From Lumbricus terrestris (Eukaryota; Annelida; Clitellata; Crassiclitellata; Lumbricidae), in assembly GCA_949752735.1 (NCBI GenBank), contig OX457038.1:63355470-63419469 (forward strand): a stretch of 64,000 bases of DNA, read 5' to 3'. Each line of letters begins with the position of its first letter. Within the stretch, counting starts at the first letter, position 1. The notes below the pieces were generated by a model, which searched no databases, was not told where the DNA came from, and worked only from the letters and a program-made list of their open reading frames with translations. Shown here in pieces: positions 11,701 to 22,378 of this stretch. The position numbers and the translations under genes were made by a program.

Positions 11701-11870
11701 TTGGCGCCGTTCTCATAACGACCGACTTCAACGCTCAGAACCTCCAGACGACGATGAAGTACCTGGTTGATCCGTATCGGCCGGACGCTGTTCCGGTCTA
11801 CAGCATCGTTCCGGTTGAGGGGTTTATCGTTCGATCGCCTGAGGTTCTAGAGATCGAGTCGGTTGTGTAG
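8736..11870 (+). CDS. Multi-pass membrane protein, 1044 aa, function unknown
   Basis: A single uninterrupted frame runs from ATG (8736) to TAG (11868-11870). Residues 1-22 form a signal peptide with a hydrophobic IIILLL-type core. Residues 23-247 are probably extracellular, with several cysteines and N-glycosylation sequons (NES, NVT, NNT). Hydrophobic segments, likely membrane helices, lie near 248-272, 363-388, 428-449, 572-600, 603-634, 720-745 and 748-770. A Cys/Trp-rich stretch (328-362, with CCIHWWGEW and KKKSCCRQC) precedes the second helix. The soluble C-terminal part (about 845-1030) has the order expected of an OTU/C76-like cysteine peptidase fold: a helix-rich N-part, then strand-turn-strand around GNTSCALYK and MAFNSSCHS, then FGAVLITTDF. 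The usual nucleophile Cys and the Asp of an F-D-x-H motif are not evident, so any peptidase activity is probably lost. The strong, uniform codon use and length argue for a real gene. Its third-position GC is much higher than the flanks. The peptidase likeness is my inference from pattern; the membrane topology is seen. Confidence 0.85.
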   Translation: MDVWRLGSITIILLLVSHGPAGEYFHQRPPHRVAIRRHGTNESPDSFYLPDSRAVPALQPKRTGEHECPTNCILRVANLGEMRSAFRDFFEDAETRLVYFKVHLEDYSIPVLETYPYMDNSYLATEWVWASGSYGRKLLGLPLDAEVLSLYILERHRRRVELSVSSVPANCLVMHSPECRLHAIRSILIYNVTYIELQHHQRDYICHYVINNTSPARDSSRLLYRCCETDGFRAGDVSCQMYAASSDDLSIVLLTINVLSTIVTLFSPLIILKAKMALMFTSVTKFFRASLKHGITGQRNYVIRILSRQLINLGDRQPFSIPRSLFRLVCYCYGEGRCCIHWWGEWSYQPRLCKKKSCCRQCWLIAWKIVGIILLYPVILHAAVLLYVPRLPFYYSLISHVHGSEKYGPISLNINFIGNSLIPLQDLRVTVWMIFSVLAFLYTILVVSWPNSPLERCLLRYEGKRPFEQTASLHGHMTKSYKQILYRLAYGNYKTKRHFFIINWLPWGLRRLVLAAGRVLMQIPAVNVCFLTYMIDAKFFEEDAERRGSADEDRDDVSMERTVVFRVSGRSICKVAIVTALWFGFVLILFGFCTTTFLMVEFLLNIVFFVLVGAALYTSAVLPWIVFVAIMAYYVDDTLSTINAEHRQILKLIDENSPRISAIEETEEFFHEGGIQILKKHNLGAVKFIDGDNTEYVSKELYYNVCNDLKRGWSSTVRRILFRLTVIFLYLLFLFSASSVLLSIVGSSRVVVFVMVLVGSTVPKLVDVYVASRKRQPDLLSVWAKIIPEILDRHIRVDRTECVDDKEEELTTYDVRPVGMLEMELPRLVVQRTLHLWKFPWIVSGDQQVQSGEAVVVAVANKLAAASFLTKVVMREYSPNLYDEPVLRLWSLLVENSILEASATAGALNGTTMDTVSLFPREFQPLVAQFETGNTIDQIVDSINRELYGPFTRGVLVTIGNTSCALYKVNSRLMAFNSSCHSDQVTDLFGAVLITTDFNAQNLQTTMKYLVDPYRPDAVPVYSIVPVEGFIVRSPEVLEIESVV

Positions 11871-14615
11871 ATGAAACGGTTGTTTTGGGTTTAATGTACA
11901 TGGGTTGTTGGGGTAAAGAGTTACAGGCGTATAATGTCTTATGGGAGTTTGAATGTCCCAGTGTTGGCAATTCATCACCAGTTACCCTGTGACATCAGAA
12001 TGCTGTCCTGTCATTGGGTAAGGGATATATACCGTACTTCAGCATAAAAATCTGACAACTCACGTAGCGTGCCTTTATGTATTTGTGGCGATTTGATCGT
12101 CAAGGGAGTGAACTTACAATGCCTCTACTTTCCTCACCTCACTTTCAAAATCATTATTCTGTACAGTAAAAGAAAGTTTTTACTACTTAGGTTTTCCTAT
12201 TTTGCTTTTGTAGCAGGTAATACCACATGTGTTATATGTGGGAGGCATTGGAGTTTCTAGTATTGGGCTAAAGGTATACGTACCCTAGCACCCTAACAAC
12301 ACCTTGACTGTAAACCAACTCCCAACCTTCCAGTACTATGAAATTGATCTTAACCCTATAGCTAAACGCAACCTTAACTCTTAACCATGAATATATCCCT
12401 ACTGTAAACTTAATCCCGATTAATTACATAACATGGTGGCTTGGACTTCCAAAGTTGGTTTCCTTGTGGAGTTGACTGCTCTGATTTGTAGAGCCAATCA
12501 AGTGGACAACTGCAGTGTATGCGTAAAGTGCTACATCCTGCAGCCACATGAAATTCTGTATTATGATGGACCATTCAGATGAAATCATGTTACAAAGGCA
12601 CAAATCAAGTTTCTAAGAACACAAGAAAAAGTTTGTGAATGCATAACATGATGATTTTGGAAACTTATTACTTAAATGTGTAGATGTTTAATCGCCTATT
12701 ACCATTGACTGGTGCCATGTCTATGGTAAAACGTTTGGGAAATAAGCATGCTGAACTATTTTTAAATTATTGGGATTCAACAGTTGATCATTTAACCTTC
12801 AATAGCTTTCACTGAATTACTCTCCTAGGATTTGCTTCACTCTGAATCATTGACTCGATTCATTTCAGAACGAATCATTTGATCATGAATTATGTAAAGA
12901 TGATTAACTTGCGTCTTAGTCACTTCACTATGAATTGCGTAACCCTTACCCTAGTGTAAGCCATAACCTGTAATGGCTTGAAATCACTTAATATAAAGGG
13001 TGCTGAGCCCTCAATCACTATTCCTGAATTGCCATCTTGTTGGATGGCAGTTGTCATGGGTGCTCTTCAGTTAGAAGATTCTTTCGACTTTGTCAGTGCA
13101 GAACTTGGCAATGACCATGGCTTACCAAAGTTTGCTTATGGCAAAACTGATTGCTTGTCTAAGGCAGAAGATATAGATGGTAGTACCCAGGATTTTTAAA
13201 GTTCGGCTGTGTTGTTTTTGAGTACTGGAAAGGTTGGGAAGTGAAGCGTAACTGAGTAGCCACCAGAGTGAACAGTTGTAGATTTTTGTATGTATAACGG
13301 TGCTAGTAATAAGTTTACACATTGGTCGTTATTATGAGACTATTGCATGACAAACTGCTATGTTATTACATGACATCTTATGCCACGCTATTTTTGTGGC
13401 ACTTTTACGTTAGCTAGGACGTAGCTAGGAATTTTTGGGTGTTTAGTTTTCAGAAGTCTCCATTGGAAATGGCTGTATTTTTCTACATTTTTATTTTTTG
13501 ATAAAATGTATTTGGGGGGGTTTGAACCCGTTAAACCACCCATAAATGTGCTCATGGGTAATTTTAATGTGACGCTGTGTTACGTTACCATTTTGCGTGA
13601 CCTGCCTTACTGTATGCAATACTTTGGTCAGCCTTTGATGTGCTCAGCGTGTTCGAGAGCTTTCGTCAAGTGTTTCAATGATTCATTACTTTACGGTACA
13701 TTACCTGCCTTGTTATGCAATATGTTGATTCGCTCAGTGTGTCTGGTGGCACTTTGTAGAAGTGCATAATCGATAATTCCATGCTTACAACTATTATTTG
13801 AACATTTTGATTATGGCATTTAAGATTTGATTTCTATGATTTCATTTGCTATTATTACTTTGGTTATTGTTGTTATTATTATAGCATTTTTTGTTGCAGT
13901 TTGTTATTCTGTTACAGTTATGATTATGCTTTCTGTCAGTTACTATTATAGCAGTTGCTATTTCAGCTGCGTGGTTTTGGTTATCCTAGCAGTTTTTATT
14001 CAGTAATATTTTGATTGGTGTTACTATCATTGTGCAGTAGCTATGACTGCTATTTTATTACAGTCTTTATTGAAATCACAGTTATGTTTTTAATTACCGT
14101 TACATTTTTATCATTATTAATTATTATTGCAGTTACGTCTATTGTTACAGTTGTGTAGCTGCTGTAAGAATTACGTGTGTGTGGTACGTGGAATCATTCT
14201 TCATAAAATTGTATGTACCTTTCCGTGCCTTTTGCCTGGAAGTTATTTTACAGATTTACAGGCTTTGCGAGTCTTTTTTGGTAAATCTTTACATATTTAC
14301 AGGTTTTGCGAGTTTTTGCTGTAGTCTATTTACAATCAGTTAGAGATGTGCTTTAATTTTGTAAGGGTTGTTGTACATTTGTAAAGAGAATAAACTATTT
14401 TGATTTATGCATAAATAAAAGGATGGTATAGTCTGTAAATAAGTGAAATTTTCTACAATTTTATAAACATTTGTAATATTTAGAGGCTGCAAGTGTTTTT
14501 TATGGTTATGCTTTTATACGAGTATTTGTACATGTTGTGTTTATTGACAGTTAATTTATTAATTAGATATTTGTTTGATAAATACTGATTATATGTAATG
14601 GTTTGTAGGCTACTG
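11871..14615 (+). other. Probable 3' UTR or downstream non-coding DNA
   Basis: T-rich on the plus strand and free of obvious transposon ends up to 14616. AATAAA occurs at 14389-14394, followed by another A-rich AATAAA-like word (ATAAATAAA near 14412). If transcription of the 1044-aa gene stops here, its 3' UTR is about 2.5 kb. Small open frames (such as 13506-13769) have no supporting features. Confidence 0.35.
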
Positions 14616-15094
14616 CAGTGGAACCTTGTTACAAAGCTGCCATAGAAGGTTCAAAATATGTTACTATTATAACACGTTATTTATATAAGTGTGCATGGCT
14701 ATAAATAAGTACATCGGTTGTACACTTTGATTTTGGTGTACCTTTGATTGAGGTCATGTGCGTTACACATTGGTGCAACTTTACTATTTAAATTGTATTG
14801 TGTGTTGACTGATGTTGTCAAATGAAAGTGTGTTTTCCAATTAGCAGAGTGGACTAAGGCAGAACAAAGCTTTAGGAGCTCAATTTGCGCAACATCGATT
14901 CAAGTTCCCAAATACATTGACGCTCCACTCAAGATTGTCTGAGCTGGTTTCCCATCCTACTGAATTATAACCAGAGTCTGACTTTGGGTTAAGATTTCCG
15001 ACTACAATTGAATTGACTATCAACTGTTGCCTAGTACATTTATGGATTGTAGTGTTCAATTTGTGATGGTTTGTGTTGTAACAAGGTTCCGCTG
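14616..15094. mobile_element. pogo/Tigger-like MITE, 479 bp
   Basis: The left end CAGTGGAACCTTGTTACAA and the right end, reverse-complemented CAGCGGAACCTTGTTACAA, form inverted repeats of about 20 bp with one mismatch. The CAGTGGAACCT start is characteristic of Tigger/pogo ends. The right flank is TA; the left flank reads TG, so one copy of the TA target duplication seems mutated. No coding sequence. Confidence 0.65.
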
Positions 15095-17043
15095 TAGTCT
15101 CTGATTTAGAATCTTTTGATGGTGCCAAATTACGTTCAGTTGTCGCTTTCGATAGAACTGCCAATTGTGTTCATGTTGTTTTCAGTAGTTTATTATATAG
15201 AGACATTTAGCGTATGATTATTGATTTTAGCGAATGTTTTTGTGAATTTAGTTTAGTTTCGATTTTTCTAAACGTTTTGCATTTAAACTGCTGCTGCGGA
15301 CCTGTGCAATAATTATAATTCCCCGTGTAATTTAGCGGCTCAGAGATGATTGGCTTACGCCAGATCTCAACCACTAAATGGTCGTTTGTTTTGTACAAGT
15401 TGTAGCTGCATTGGATAATAATTGGCATGTCCAGTGTTTAATAGTGGTACAGTATCTGCTTGGTGTAAGTGAGGTGGTTCCAAGATAACGTTAATCAGAT
15501 CAGAGTGGTTTTGAGAATTTCAATGAGCATCTCGATTGGCATGTCAGACTGGTAGTCCACAAATATTCACCCATTACTGTTGAATCGTATAAATTCTGTG
15601 AATGTTCTATTTACTTTGGAAGCAGGGTGGGTATAAAATGAGTACACTTACTATTGATGGTAGGATCATTCAGGAGAGTGAGGACTGACTATGTGACACC
15701 TCCCAAGCTGTTCTAAATTTCACAAATTGAAGACTGTTTTTTTCCGCTTGATCTTGACAGGGACCACCTCTGAATGGTACCTATAAGGGGCGCTATACAA
15801 ATTATGATTGATTTATCACATCGTGAGGCTAGCGATGAAGTCGTAACACTTCCCTCACATGTCTGTATGTCTTAGAAGATGGAAGGGACTGCTTTTAAAA
15901 AAGAATTCTGACTTTGCTCTCAGATGCACTGTATTTATCCAGGTTTATTTGCCAATTAATTAATTTGTGTAGCAATTTGTCATTATTGATTTTCTGTATT
16001 GTTTAAATGTCTCAGTCTATCTCTTGTGGAACGATTTAATTTACAAAGATGATGTATAATTAATCTGTTTGCAATTCTGTTTATGTTTAATTTCAATTCG
16101 TTTGTATAGTCGACTGTTTTACCGTTAACCAGACGTGTTTGTTGTGCTGCTTTTTGTTCTGTTGTATTATGACCAGAAAACTAGTTGACGACAGCTTTAT
16201 ATCAGAATTTTTCTCATGAATTCACCAACTGTGAAGGAGTTCTTGTTGCACAATTGGATTTTACAGTGAAAAATTGTAATTAAGCATTCATATCATAGTT
16301 AATGAATTATAGCACTGTCGATTTATTATGAAAAACTCTCAGGATGTTTTTTTATTTTTAGACTTTTTATGTTGCACTCTTTTGCCTCAACATCTTTTTT
16401 GATTCTTGATTCAGTTTTGTTTTTGCGAATTGTTCCTGGACTAAGTTTTTAATTCCTTGTCCATTTTGTTCTTAGATCAGTTTCTCTGGTGTTGGCAAAA
16501 TATTGCATGTCCTAAAGTTTTGGTTTCTAAGTTTTTGGTTTCCAATTCATAAAATTTTGGGCCTCTACTCTTTTGTTTTAAGTCCAGTTTTGTTTGGATC
16601 CACTTCTTTGTTCTGAGCCCAATTATTTGTTTTGACTTTATCTTATCATCTGTAAGCTATTTATTTATATTATGACTGTCTTCTGAATGGTTTAGTGGAG
16701 TTGTTTTAAAGAATTGTTTTCTTACCTCATTTTCCTCATTATTTTCTGTTATTTATTTAGTGTTTTAATGAAATTGAAAATCCTGTTTCTAACATAAGAA
16801 ATAATTTGCTTGTGTAGGAAATCATTTTATGAAGTTAATGTGCTACATAATCATCTTATGGAGTCATAAAGAACCAATAATTGCCTACTTGCATACTAGA
16901 TAAGTGTGTTGCTGACTCATGTTACAGTATAAAATTATTGATACTTCTACGCATTTTATGTTACAGAAACATGTGTCCAGACTCATTGGGGTCATATCAG
17001 ACTCTTAGTTGGTCCCCTGCGGACACACAACATAATGCAGAAT
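15095..17043. other. Non-coding, AT-rich, no gene seen
   Basis: T-rich unique-looking DNA continuing the character of 11871-14615. A TATAGCGCC-type word, often seen in this window at retroelement tails, occurs in inverted form at about 15787-15797. No open frame worth reporting. Confidence 0.45.
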
Positions 17044-17051
17044 AGCTCTGG

Positions 17052-17568
17052 GGTGTACGGACCATTGGTTATAGGACGATTGGTCATAGGATGATCTGTC
17101 ATAGCGTTAAATTAATCGAGTAAAGTTATAGAAAATACTTATTGAAACACAAACAAACATGTACTAGGTCATGTAATTGAATATAAAAAACCTAAAACTG
17201 TTTAGCTGCAAGATTGTTCACTACTTCAGATGTTCCACTACAACATTGTTCACTACTTGAATGATACGTGTGCCCAGCATGAAGATAGGCGAAGATGTCG
17301 GTTTTTCCGTATGTTGCCACTGCCCGCATGACGCGATCTTTGAGTAATTATCTTCATAAGTTTCTTGATTGGCAGTTGTTGTATTTGTCTACAAACGCTA
17401 ATTGTCCCTAATTGATACCTACAAGCAAGTGCGTAAAGAAGGTTACTGATTTCGCCCAATTTCGTCCACGCTTTATTTGTTTTAAACATAGGCTTAATTT
17501 CATTTATTTGCAGCCTATGACTGATCGCCCTATGACCAATAGGCCGTGTGACCAATCGACCTAGGACC
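17052..17568. mobile_element. Foldback element 3 with 'ATAGGACGATTGGTC' arms
   Basis: Left arm 17052-17106 and right arm about 17514-17568 are inverted repeats made of three or four phrases close to ATAGGACGATTGGTC. The flanks AGCTCTGG (17044-17051 and 17569-17576) are a perfect 8-bp target duplication. The ends are GGTGTACGGACC and, reverse-complemented, GGTCCTAGGTCG. The interior (about 400 bp) is AT-rich with no coding capacity. Confidence 0.8.
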
Positions 17569-18406
17569 AGCTCTGGACCCAAAGTGGCTGTTAGGGAAAT
17601 TATGTCATGGATTCATGAATTTCATGTGTCCATTTGAAACTGGTTCAAGCTTTAATCGCTAAACTGGTTGGGGCATAGGCCAACCGTGGCAAAAACTAGG
17701 ACAAATTGTGGGATTTAAACATGTAGATTTTTAAACCTGAGAATTGAAAGCAGCATTTTTTATTTTTCTATGAAACTTAGTTATCATTTTGAAGATCTCT
17801 TATTTATAGCCCTGTTGTACCTAGGCATTCTTTTTAGTAATATTGAAAGGTGTTCTTGCCTTGCAGTCATGTTTGCTGTACCTCTGTGATGCTAGGAAGT
17901 TTAATGTCAACCTCAGGTGTAGCTTATCCAAAGAGGTTTACCGGTATCTATCCTTAATTAATTTGTGTCTTCATTTCTTTCAACTGATTTTCTGTCTCAT
18001 TTTGATAGATATGTGTTCCAGTCAGTGCAATTTTTATGTTTATGAAAAGTTTACAAAGGCACTATTTTACATTTTTTTAAATTAATATTTAATTTAAATG
18101 TACAAGGGTACAATGTGATCTGTTTTGTGTTCTGTTTGCCATTAATTTCTGAGCACAATTTAGAAACTATTTAGCAATTATACATTGCATTTTCAAGTAA
18201 TGTTGATGCTGAATGGCTGGTCACCAGTGCCTCCCTTGAAACCTAAAGTTCAAGTGTTGGAACTGCGGGCAACCAGTACGTGTCTGCTCTACGTTATTGA
18301 TTGATGCTCATGAGTTTATTGTGGTTCCAATTGAAATGTTTTAAAAAACCAGCCTATTGCTGATGTGTGTAGTTCAATTCCCTTCTCAGAATTAGCAATT
18401 CATTGC

Positions 18407-18550
18407 CATAGGCGCAACCACCCTATGGGACCACGGGACGCGTCTCCCCAACTTTTGAGTGGTCCCCTAACTTTATTATTATGGTCCCCCAACTTTTAGG
18501 ATGTGATTCATTTGGTCCCCCGCAACTTTTAGGACGTGATTGCACCTATG
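18407..18550. mobile_element. hAT-type MITE, 144 bp
   Basis: The ends CATAGGCGCAA and TTGCACCTATG are inverted repeats, and TTCATTGC flanks both sides (18399-18406 and 18551-18558). The interior contains repeated GGTCCCC..AACTTTT phrases. Confidence 0.85.
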
Positions 18551-18744
18551 TTCATTGCCCAATCATGTAAACCAATAAAGGAATGAGCGATGCTTCGATT
18601 GCAATCACATATAATTATGTGTGCCTCAGTCATAATTTCCATCAAACTCATGACCACTCACCTCTGAGATACAATGTTGAAAAGTAAATCATAAGAGCAA
18701 ATCTACAATTTGGAAACAATGTTTGAATTAGCTGGACCAACTAA

Positions 18745-18840
18745 TGGAACTCTTTACCAGAACCAATCCAAAGATCCTCTTCAATCAATATTTTAAAGTC
18801 TACACTTAAAACACATCTATCATCAAAGAACATTGACTAG
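18745..18840 (+). pseudogene. LINE reverse transcriptase C-terminal remnant
   Basis: A 31-codon open segment ending in TAG reads WNSLPEPIQRSS..LKSTLKTHL. The W-N-x-L-P and L-K-x-x-L motifs are typical of the extreme C-terminus of CR1/L2-type LINE proteins. The complete LINE fragment at 48171-49172 has the equivalent WNGLP..RLKTEL. The 5' part is missing. The same tail occurs at 25165-25237 and 32482-32570, where the LTR element interrupts it. Confidence 0.7.
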
Positions 18841-19336
18841 TCATTACATTGTAATGCGTCCTATGAGTAAGACTGTTTTATTATGGCTTATTATGAATGC
18901 AAGTTGTATTGTATTTACCTTCAGTCCTTCACCTAGCTTCAGACATGGCCAAGTTATCTCTGCCTTTGGCGGTACGTAAATGTTCAGTTGCAATTTACCG
19001 TAACTAGTCATGAGCATTACATTGCGTTGCATTAAACTACTGTAAACGAAGCAATCTCGCGACCGTTGATCGCAATATTTTCGTACGCATTTTATATAAG
19101 TTATTTTCTTATGCATGATTATCAAGTTTTGATGAAAATTTTATAATTTATTGTCAATTAAAATCTGGAATGTTGTGTTTCTTTCAGTGTGTCATTCTAT
19201 TGGGAAAATATACATTGTATATATACATGTACAACGAGGCTCATGGCTAGAGGTGTCTTGATGAATAAAATCTCATTACTTCCATAGCACCACCATATCA
19301 ATATCGGTGGCCAACCAAAGTAAACCCCATTGTGAT

Positions 19337-20380
19337 CAGGGCCGGCCTTAGCCCAAGTGGCGCCCTAGGCAAGGCATACATTTGGCGCCTCAGGCATAGG
19401 CTTGCATTAGGATTTTATTTCTGGGGATGCTTTCTTGACCGTGAATTTTGAGGTGCGTACACGCTGCGGGCGACTTTTTTGGTCGAAATTTTCTGACGAC
19501 TTTTGTTAGTCGTCGAATTTTCTGACGTCCAAAAAATGCTATCTTCCGCGATTTTCGACTATTTTCTGCTCAAAATTACATTACACACTGTCATGTGCTA
19601 GCAAATGCATAATTATTTCATTTTTACATTATTTCATTTAGAGGAGGGGCGGTGTTCAAACACCCAAAACATCCCCCCTAGCTACGGTCTTGTAGACCTA
19701 TAGGCCCCTAAGCTCAACTGAGTAATTCATTATAATTTTTTTATTAGTGCACTGAAAGCTGGATATAATATTCAATTTTGTGAAGAATGGTATAAGTTTA
19801 AAAATATTAAAATACACTCTTGTGGAAATGGCGCCCTCTTTATGGAAATGGCGCCCTCTAGAACTTGCAATGGCGACCCATGCAACTGCCTGCTTTGCCT
19901 ATGCGTTAGGTCGGTCCTGCCTCAGCTACTGCCCTTTCTTCATCGTTGTCCCTACTAGACTATTTTATTTCAATATGAATAAAGGGCAGGCTGTAATGTT
20001 GTAATCTCATCTTCATACTCAGCAAGGTCCACTCCCATTTCATACATTTCATTTCTTGCAACATCTTCCCTCTCGAAATTGAGCGTCGCGTATTTTAACC
20101 TGTCTCCTAAAGCCAAGAGTATAGCCTACGGAATGTCGTTAAAAATCGAATTTTATTTGTCGATTTAAAATTTATACAGTCCTTGAAATTGAATTAGGCC
20201 AGCCTGAACAGTGAACAGGTGCAAAGAATCCATAATTATTTTAAATTCTTTCCATTAGCAAAAGTTTTGAGTTTAAAAGAATTATAGTGTAAAAAAAAAT
20301 TCGCCGGTGCCGCGGCGCCCCCCAAAGACTGCGGCGCCCTAGGCAACTGCCTACTTTGCCTATAGGTAAGGCCGGCCCTG
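19337..20380. mobile_element. Non-autonomous hAT element, 1044 bp
   Basis: CAGGGCCGGCCTTA at the left and TAAGGCCGGCCCTG at the right are inverted ends, flanked by perfect 8-bp ATTGTGAT (19329-19336 and 20381-20388). GGCGCC-rich subterminal DNA (GGCGCCCTAGGCAA) appears at both ends and again inside near 19830-19920. A segment at 19620-19675 also occurs, inverted, at about 1196-1262. No transposase frame. Confidence 0.9.
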
Positions 20381-20456
20381 ATTGTGATGACTGGGAAGCC
20401 AGGTCAAAGTCGGATTGGTGACGGATGGAAGAGAGGATGAGTTGGTGGGTGAATGG

Positions 20457-21326
20457 CTAAGACGGTTCACAGACAACATGTCGAAGGTGAGTTTTACTGA
20501 TGGACATTTGAACGGCAGCTTGGCAATTTAGTCGATGAATAACGGATTCCAGTTCGTACAGAGGTTCATACGTCTCACAGCTTTTCTCTTCCATGAATTT
20601 CCGTACAGTCTGTAGACACTGCATAACAGTAGTGAATGACACTGGGGCTGTTGCTACGTTGTCGTTGCTTTCCTCATTTTGGCGTGCCGTCTGCTCTGCA
20701 GTGCTAGCGATGGAGGATTCTGAAACGTTGTCGTCTCTTGACTGGCCATCATCTGCAACGATGGAACGGTCAAAGTCAACAGCCATCCTGCAAGATGCCA
20801 AGTTGACTTCGGTTTCGCCACCAATGTCACGTTCATCATATGACTCTTCCTTGAGAATTCCTGGCAGGACTTCCTTTACCCATTGTTCGGTTCCAAAATC
20901 GTTGGCGTCCTGCTTTTTCCCAAGCCTTCTTTTGAATTGGATTGCGTTGCGCGCTTTCCATCTTTCTAGCCACCCGCTGGTTGCCTTGAAATCAACCATA
21001 CCAAGACCATGTGCCAGTTGATTAGCTTTTTCCATCAAAAGCGGGCCGCTCACTGGAATCTGAAGGCTACGAGCTTGAGAGAACCAACGAAGCAGTGCTT
21101 GCTCAACATCTTTGGATTTGCCACCTCGTTTGCGCTTTCTTTCTGGATTGCTGTTGTTCCGCCATTCCTCTCTGATCTTCTCTTTGTTTTTCTGGATTCG
21201 TGAAATTGCACTCTGGTTGACACCGTATTCCAATGCAACTGAAGACTGACTTTCATTATCTTCCAGACGTTTAAGCACCTCTATTCGCTCAGCTAACATT
21301 AAAGTCTTACAGACGCGTCTAGCCAT
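20457..21326 (-). CDS. pogo/CENP-B-like DNA-binding protein lacking a DDE domain
   Basis: An intact 289-codon frame. Residues 1-55 form a psq/CENP-B N-terminal helix-turn-helix (MARRVCKTLMLAERIEVLKR.., ..YGVNQSAISRIQKNKEKI). Residues 68-140 match the second CENP-B/Tc5-type helix-turn-helix (ALLRWFSQARSLQIPVSGPLL.., ..ASGWLERWKARN-like). Tigger/pogo transposases normally continue with a DDE nuclease of about 200 residues beginning near an F-N-x-D-E-T motif. Here that part is absent. After 'WVKEVLPGILKEESYDERDI' the protein passes into an acidic Ser-rich linker and ends with the helical tail (EPLYELESVIHRL) usual at the C-terminus of Tigger proteins. So it looks like an in-frame deletion of the catalytic core. 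It starts 76 bp from the hAT element at 19337-20380. I could not find its own terminal repeats. It could be a domesticated DNA-binding protein or the single exon of a decayed transposon. Confidence 0.75.
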   Translation of the reverse strand: MARRVCKTLMLAERIEVLKRLEDNESQSSVALEYGVNQSAISRIQKNKEKIREEWRNNSNPERKRKRGGKSKDVEQALLRWFSQARSLQIPVSGPLLMEKANQLAHGLGMVDFKATSGWLERWKARNAIQFKRRLGKKQDANDFGTEQWVKEVLPGILKEESYDERDIGGETEVNLASCRMAVDFDRSIVADDGQSRDDNVSESSIASTAEQTARQNEESNDNVATAPVSFTTVMQCLQTVRKFMEEKSCETYEPLYELESVIHRLNCQAAVQMSISKTHLRHVVCEPS

Positions 21327-21656
21327 TTAACGAGCAGACACTAAACGTTATGTTTGCACACTCGGAATGTAGACCGAACAACGTTCCGACCCGAGGTAGT
21401 TTCCAGCCCAGGATGTTCAAAGTTGTCTAAGCGTCGTTGATAAGCACAGATTAATGAATACATTTTTACTGTTTACACTATTCCGGTGGTGACAGAGCAC
21501 GTCCAAATTATTTAGGCCGTCGACCGCACCCCCAAATATACACAATTAAATTAAATACAATTCCGTGTACTCTATACCATCCAGGGATGCCACTCTGGAT
21601 TTTGAAAAAAGGTCAGATCCGGTCAAAAAGGCTAGAAACTTAGAAAGGGCTAGAAT

Positions 21657-21986
21657 CTAGGGGTTCCCAACCCGTGGCCCGCGGGCCAAAAGTGGCCCGC
21701 CTGGCCTACAAAAATGGCCCGCAGCATCTCAATGAATTAAGAAAAATATATGTAAAATTGACAATTTGGACATGATAGAATATATAATTCTTTTCTATAA
21801 CAAATTATTTTATTTGGACGTTAATAAATCGCATCAAACATTCAATTATAACAGTCTTATACGACTTTAGTTAATTAAATTTTAGCCTTGTGGCCCCCTA
21901 ATGTCATTCAACTAAGAAAAAGTGGCACTCGTGTCCTGCAACTTAGAAAAAGTGGCCCGACAGTCAAAAAAGGTTGGGAACCACTG
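21657..21986. mobile_element. hAT-type MITE, 330 bp, inverted relative of 3552-3897
   Basis: The right end GGTTGGGAACCACTG and a decayed left end CTAGGGGTTCCCAACC are inverted repeats. Read on the minus strand, the interior follows the element at 3552 (CACGAG..GCCACTTTTTCTTAGTTGAA..). The flanks (GCTAGAAT and GGCTAGAT) are similar but not an exact duplication. Confidence 0.75.
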
Positions 21987-22378
21987 GGCTAGATTGACGA
22001 TTTCCCTGTAAAAACATAGATTTTTCCAATTTTCCGGCTTGAAATTTCTGACGACCTTTTTTAGTCGTCCAATGACTAAAATTTGCTTTCTTTTCCTTCC
22101 CGAAAACATTTCTGATGACTTTCTTTTGTAGTCTTTCGCTCCAAAGTTGACAATTTTTTATACTTCACAAAATTTTCGATTTCTTACCTGACTTTAGGGG
22201 AGAGCGGGGCAAGAGGGGCACCTTTTTGGAATACGAGGTATATTTTATAAACTATATCATATAATGCAACAATTTTTTCACAGGCACGTTGACAGCACAT
22301 ATATATAGTGCTAGCAGAAAAACGTTTAAAGTTGACTGTAGTAGGTAGGATATTTTGCAAAACATGCAAAACACAATG

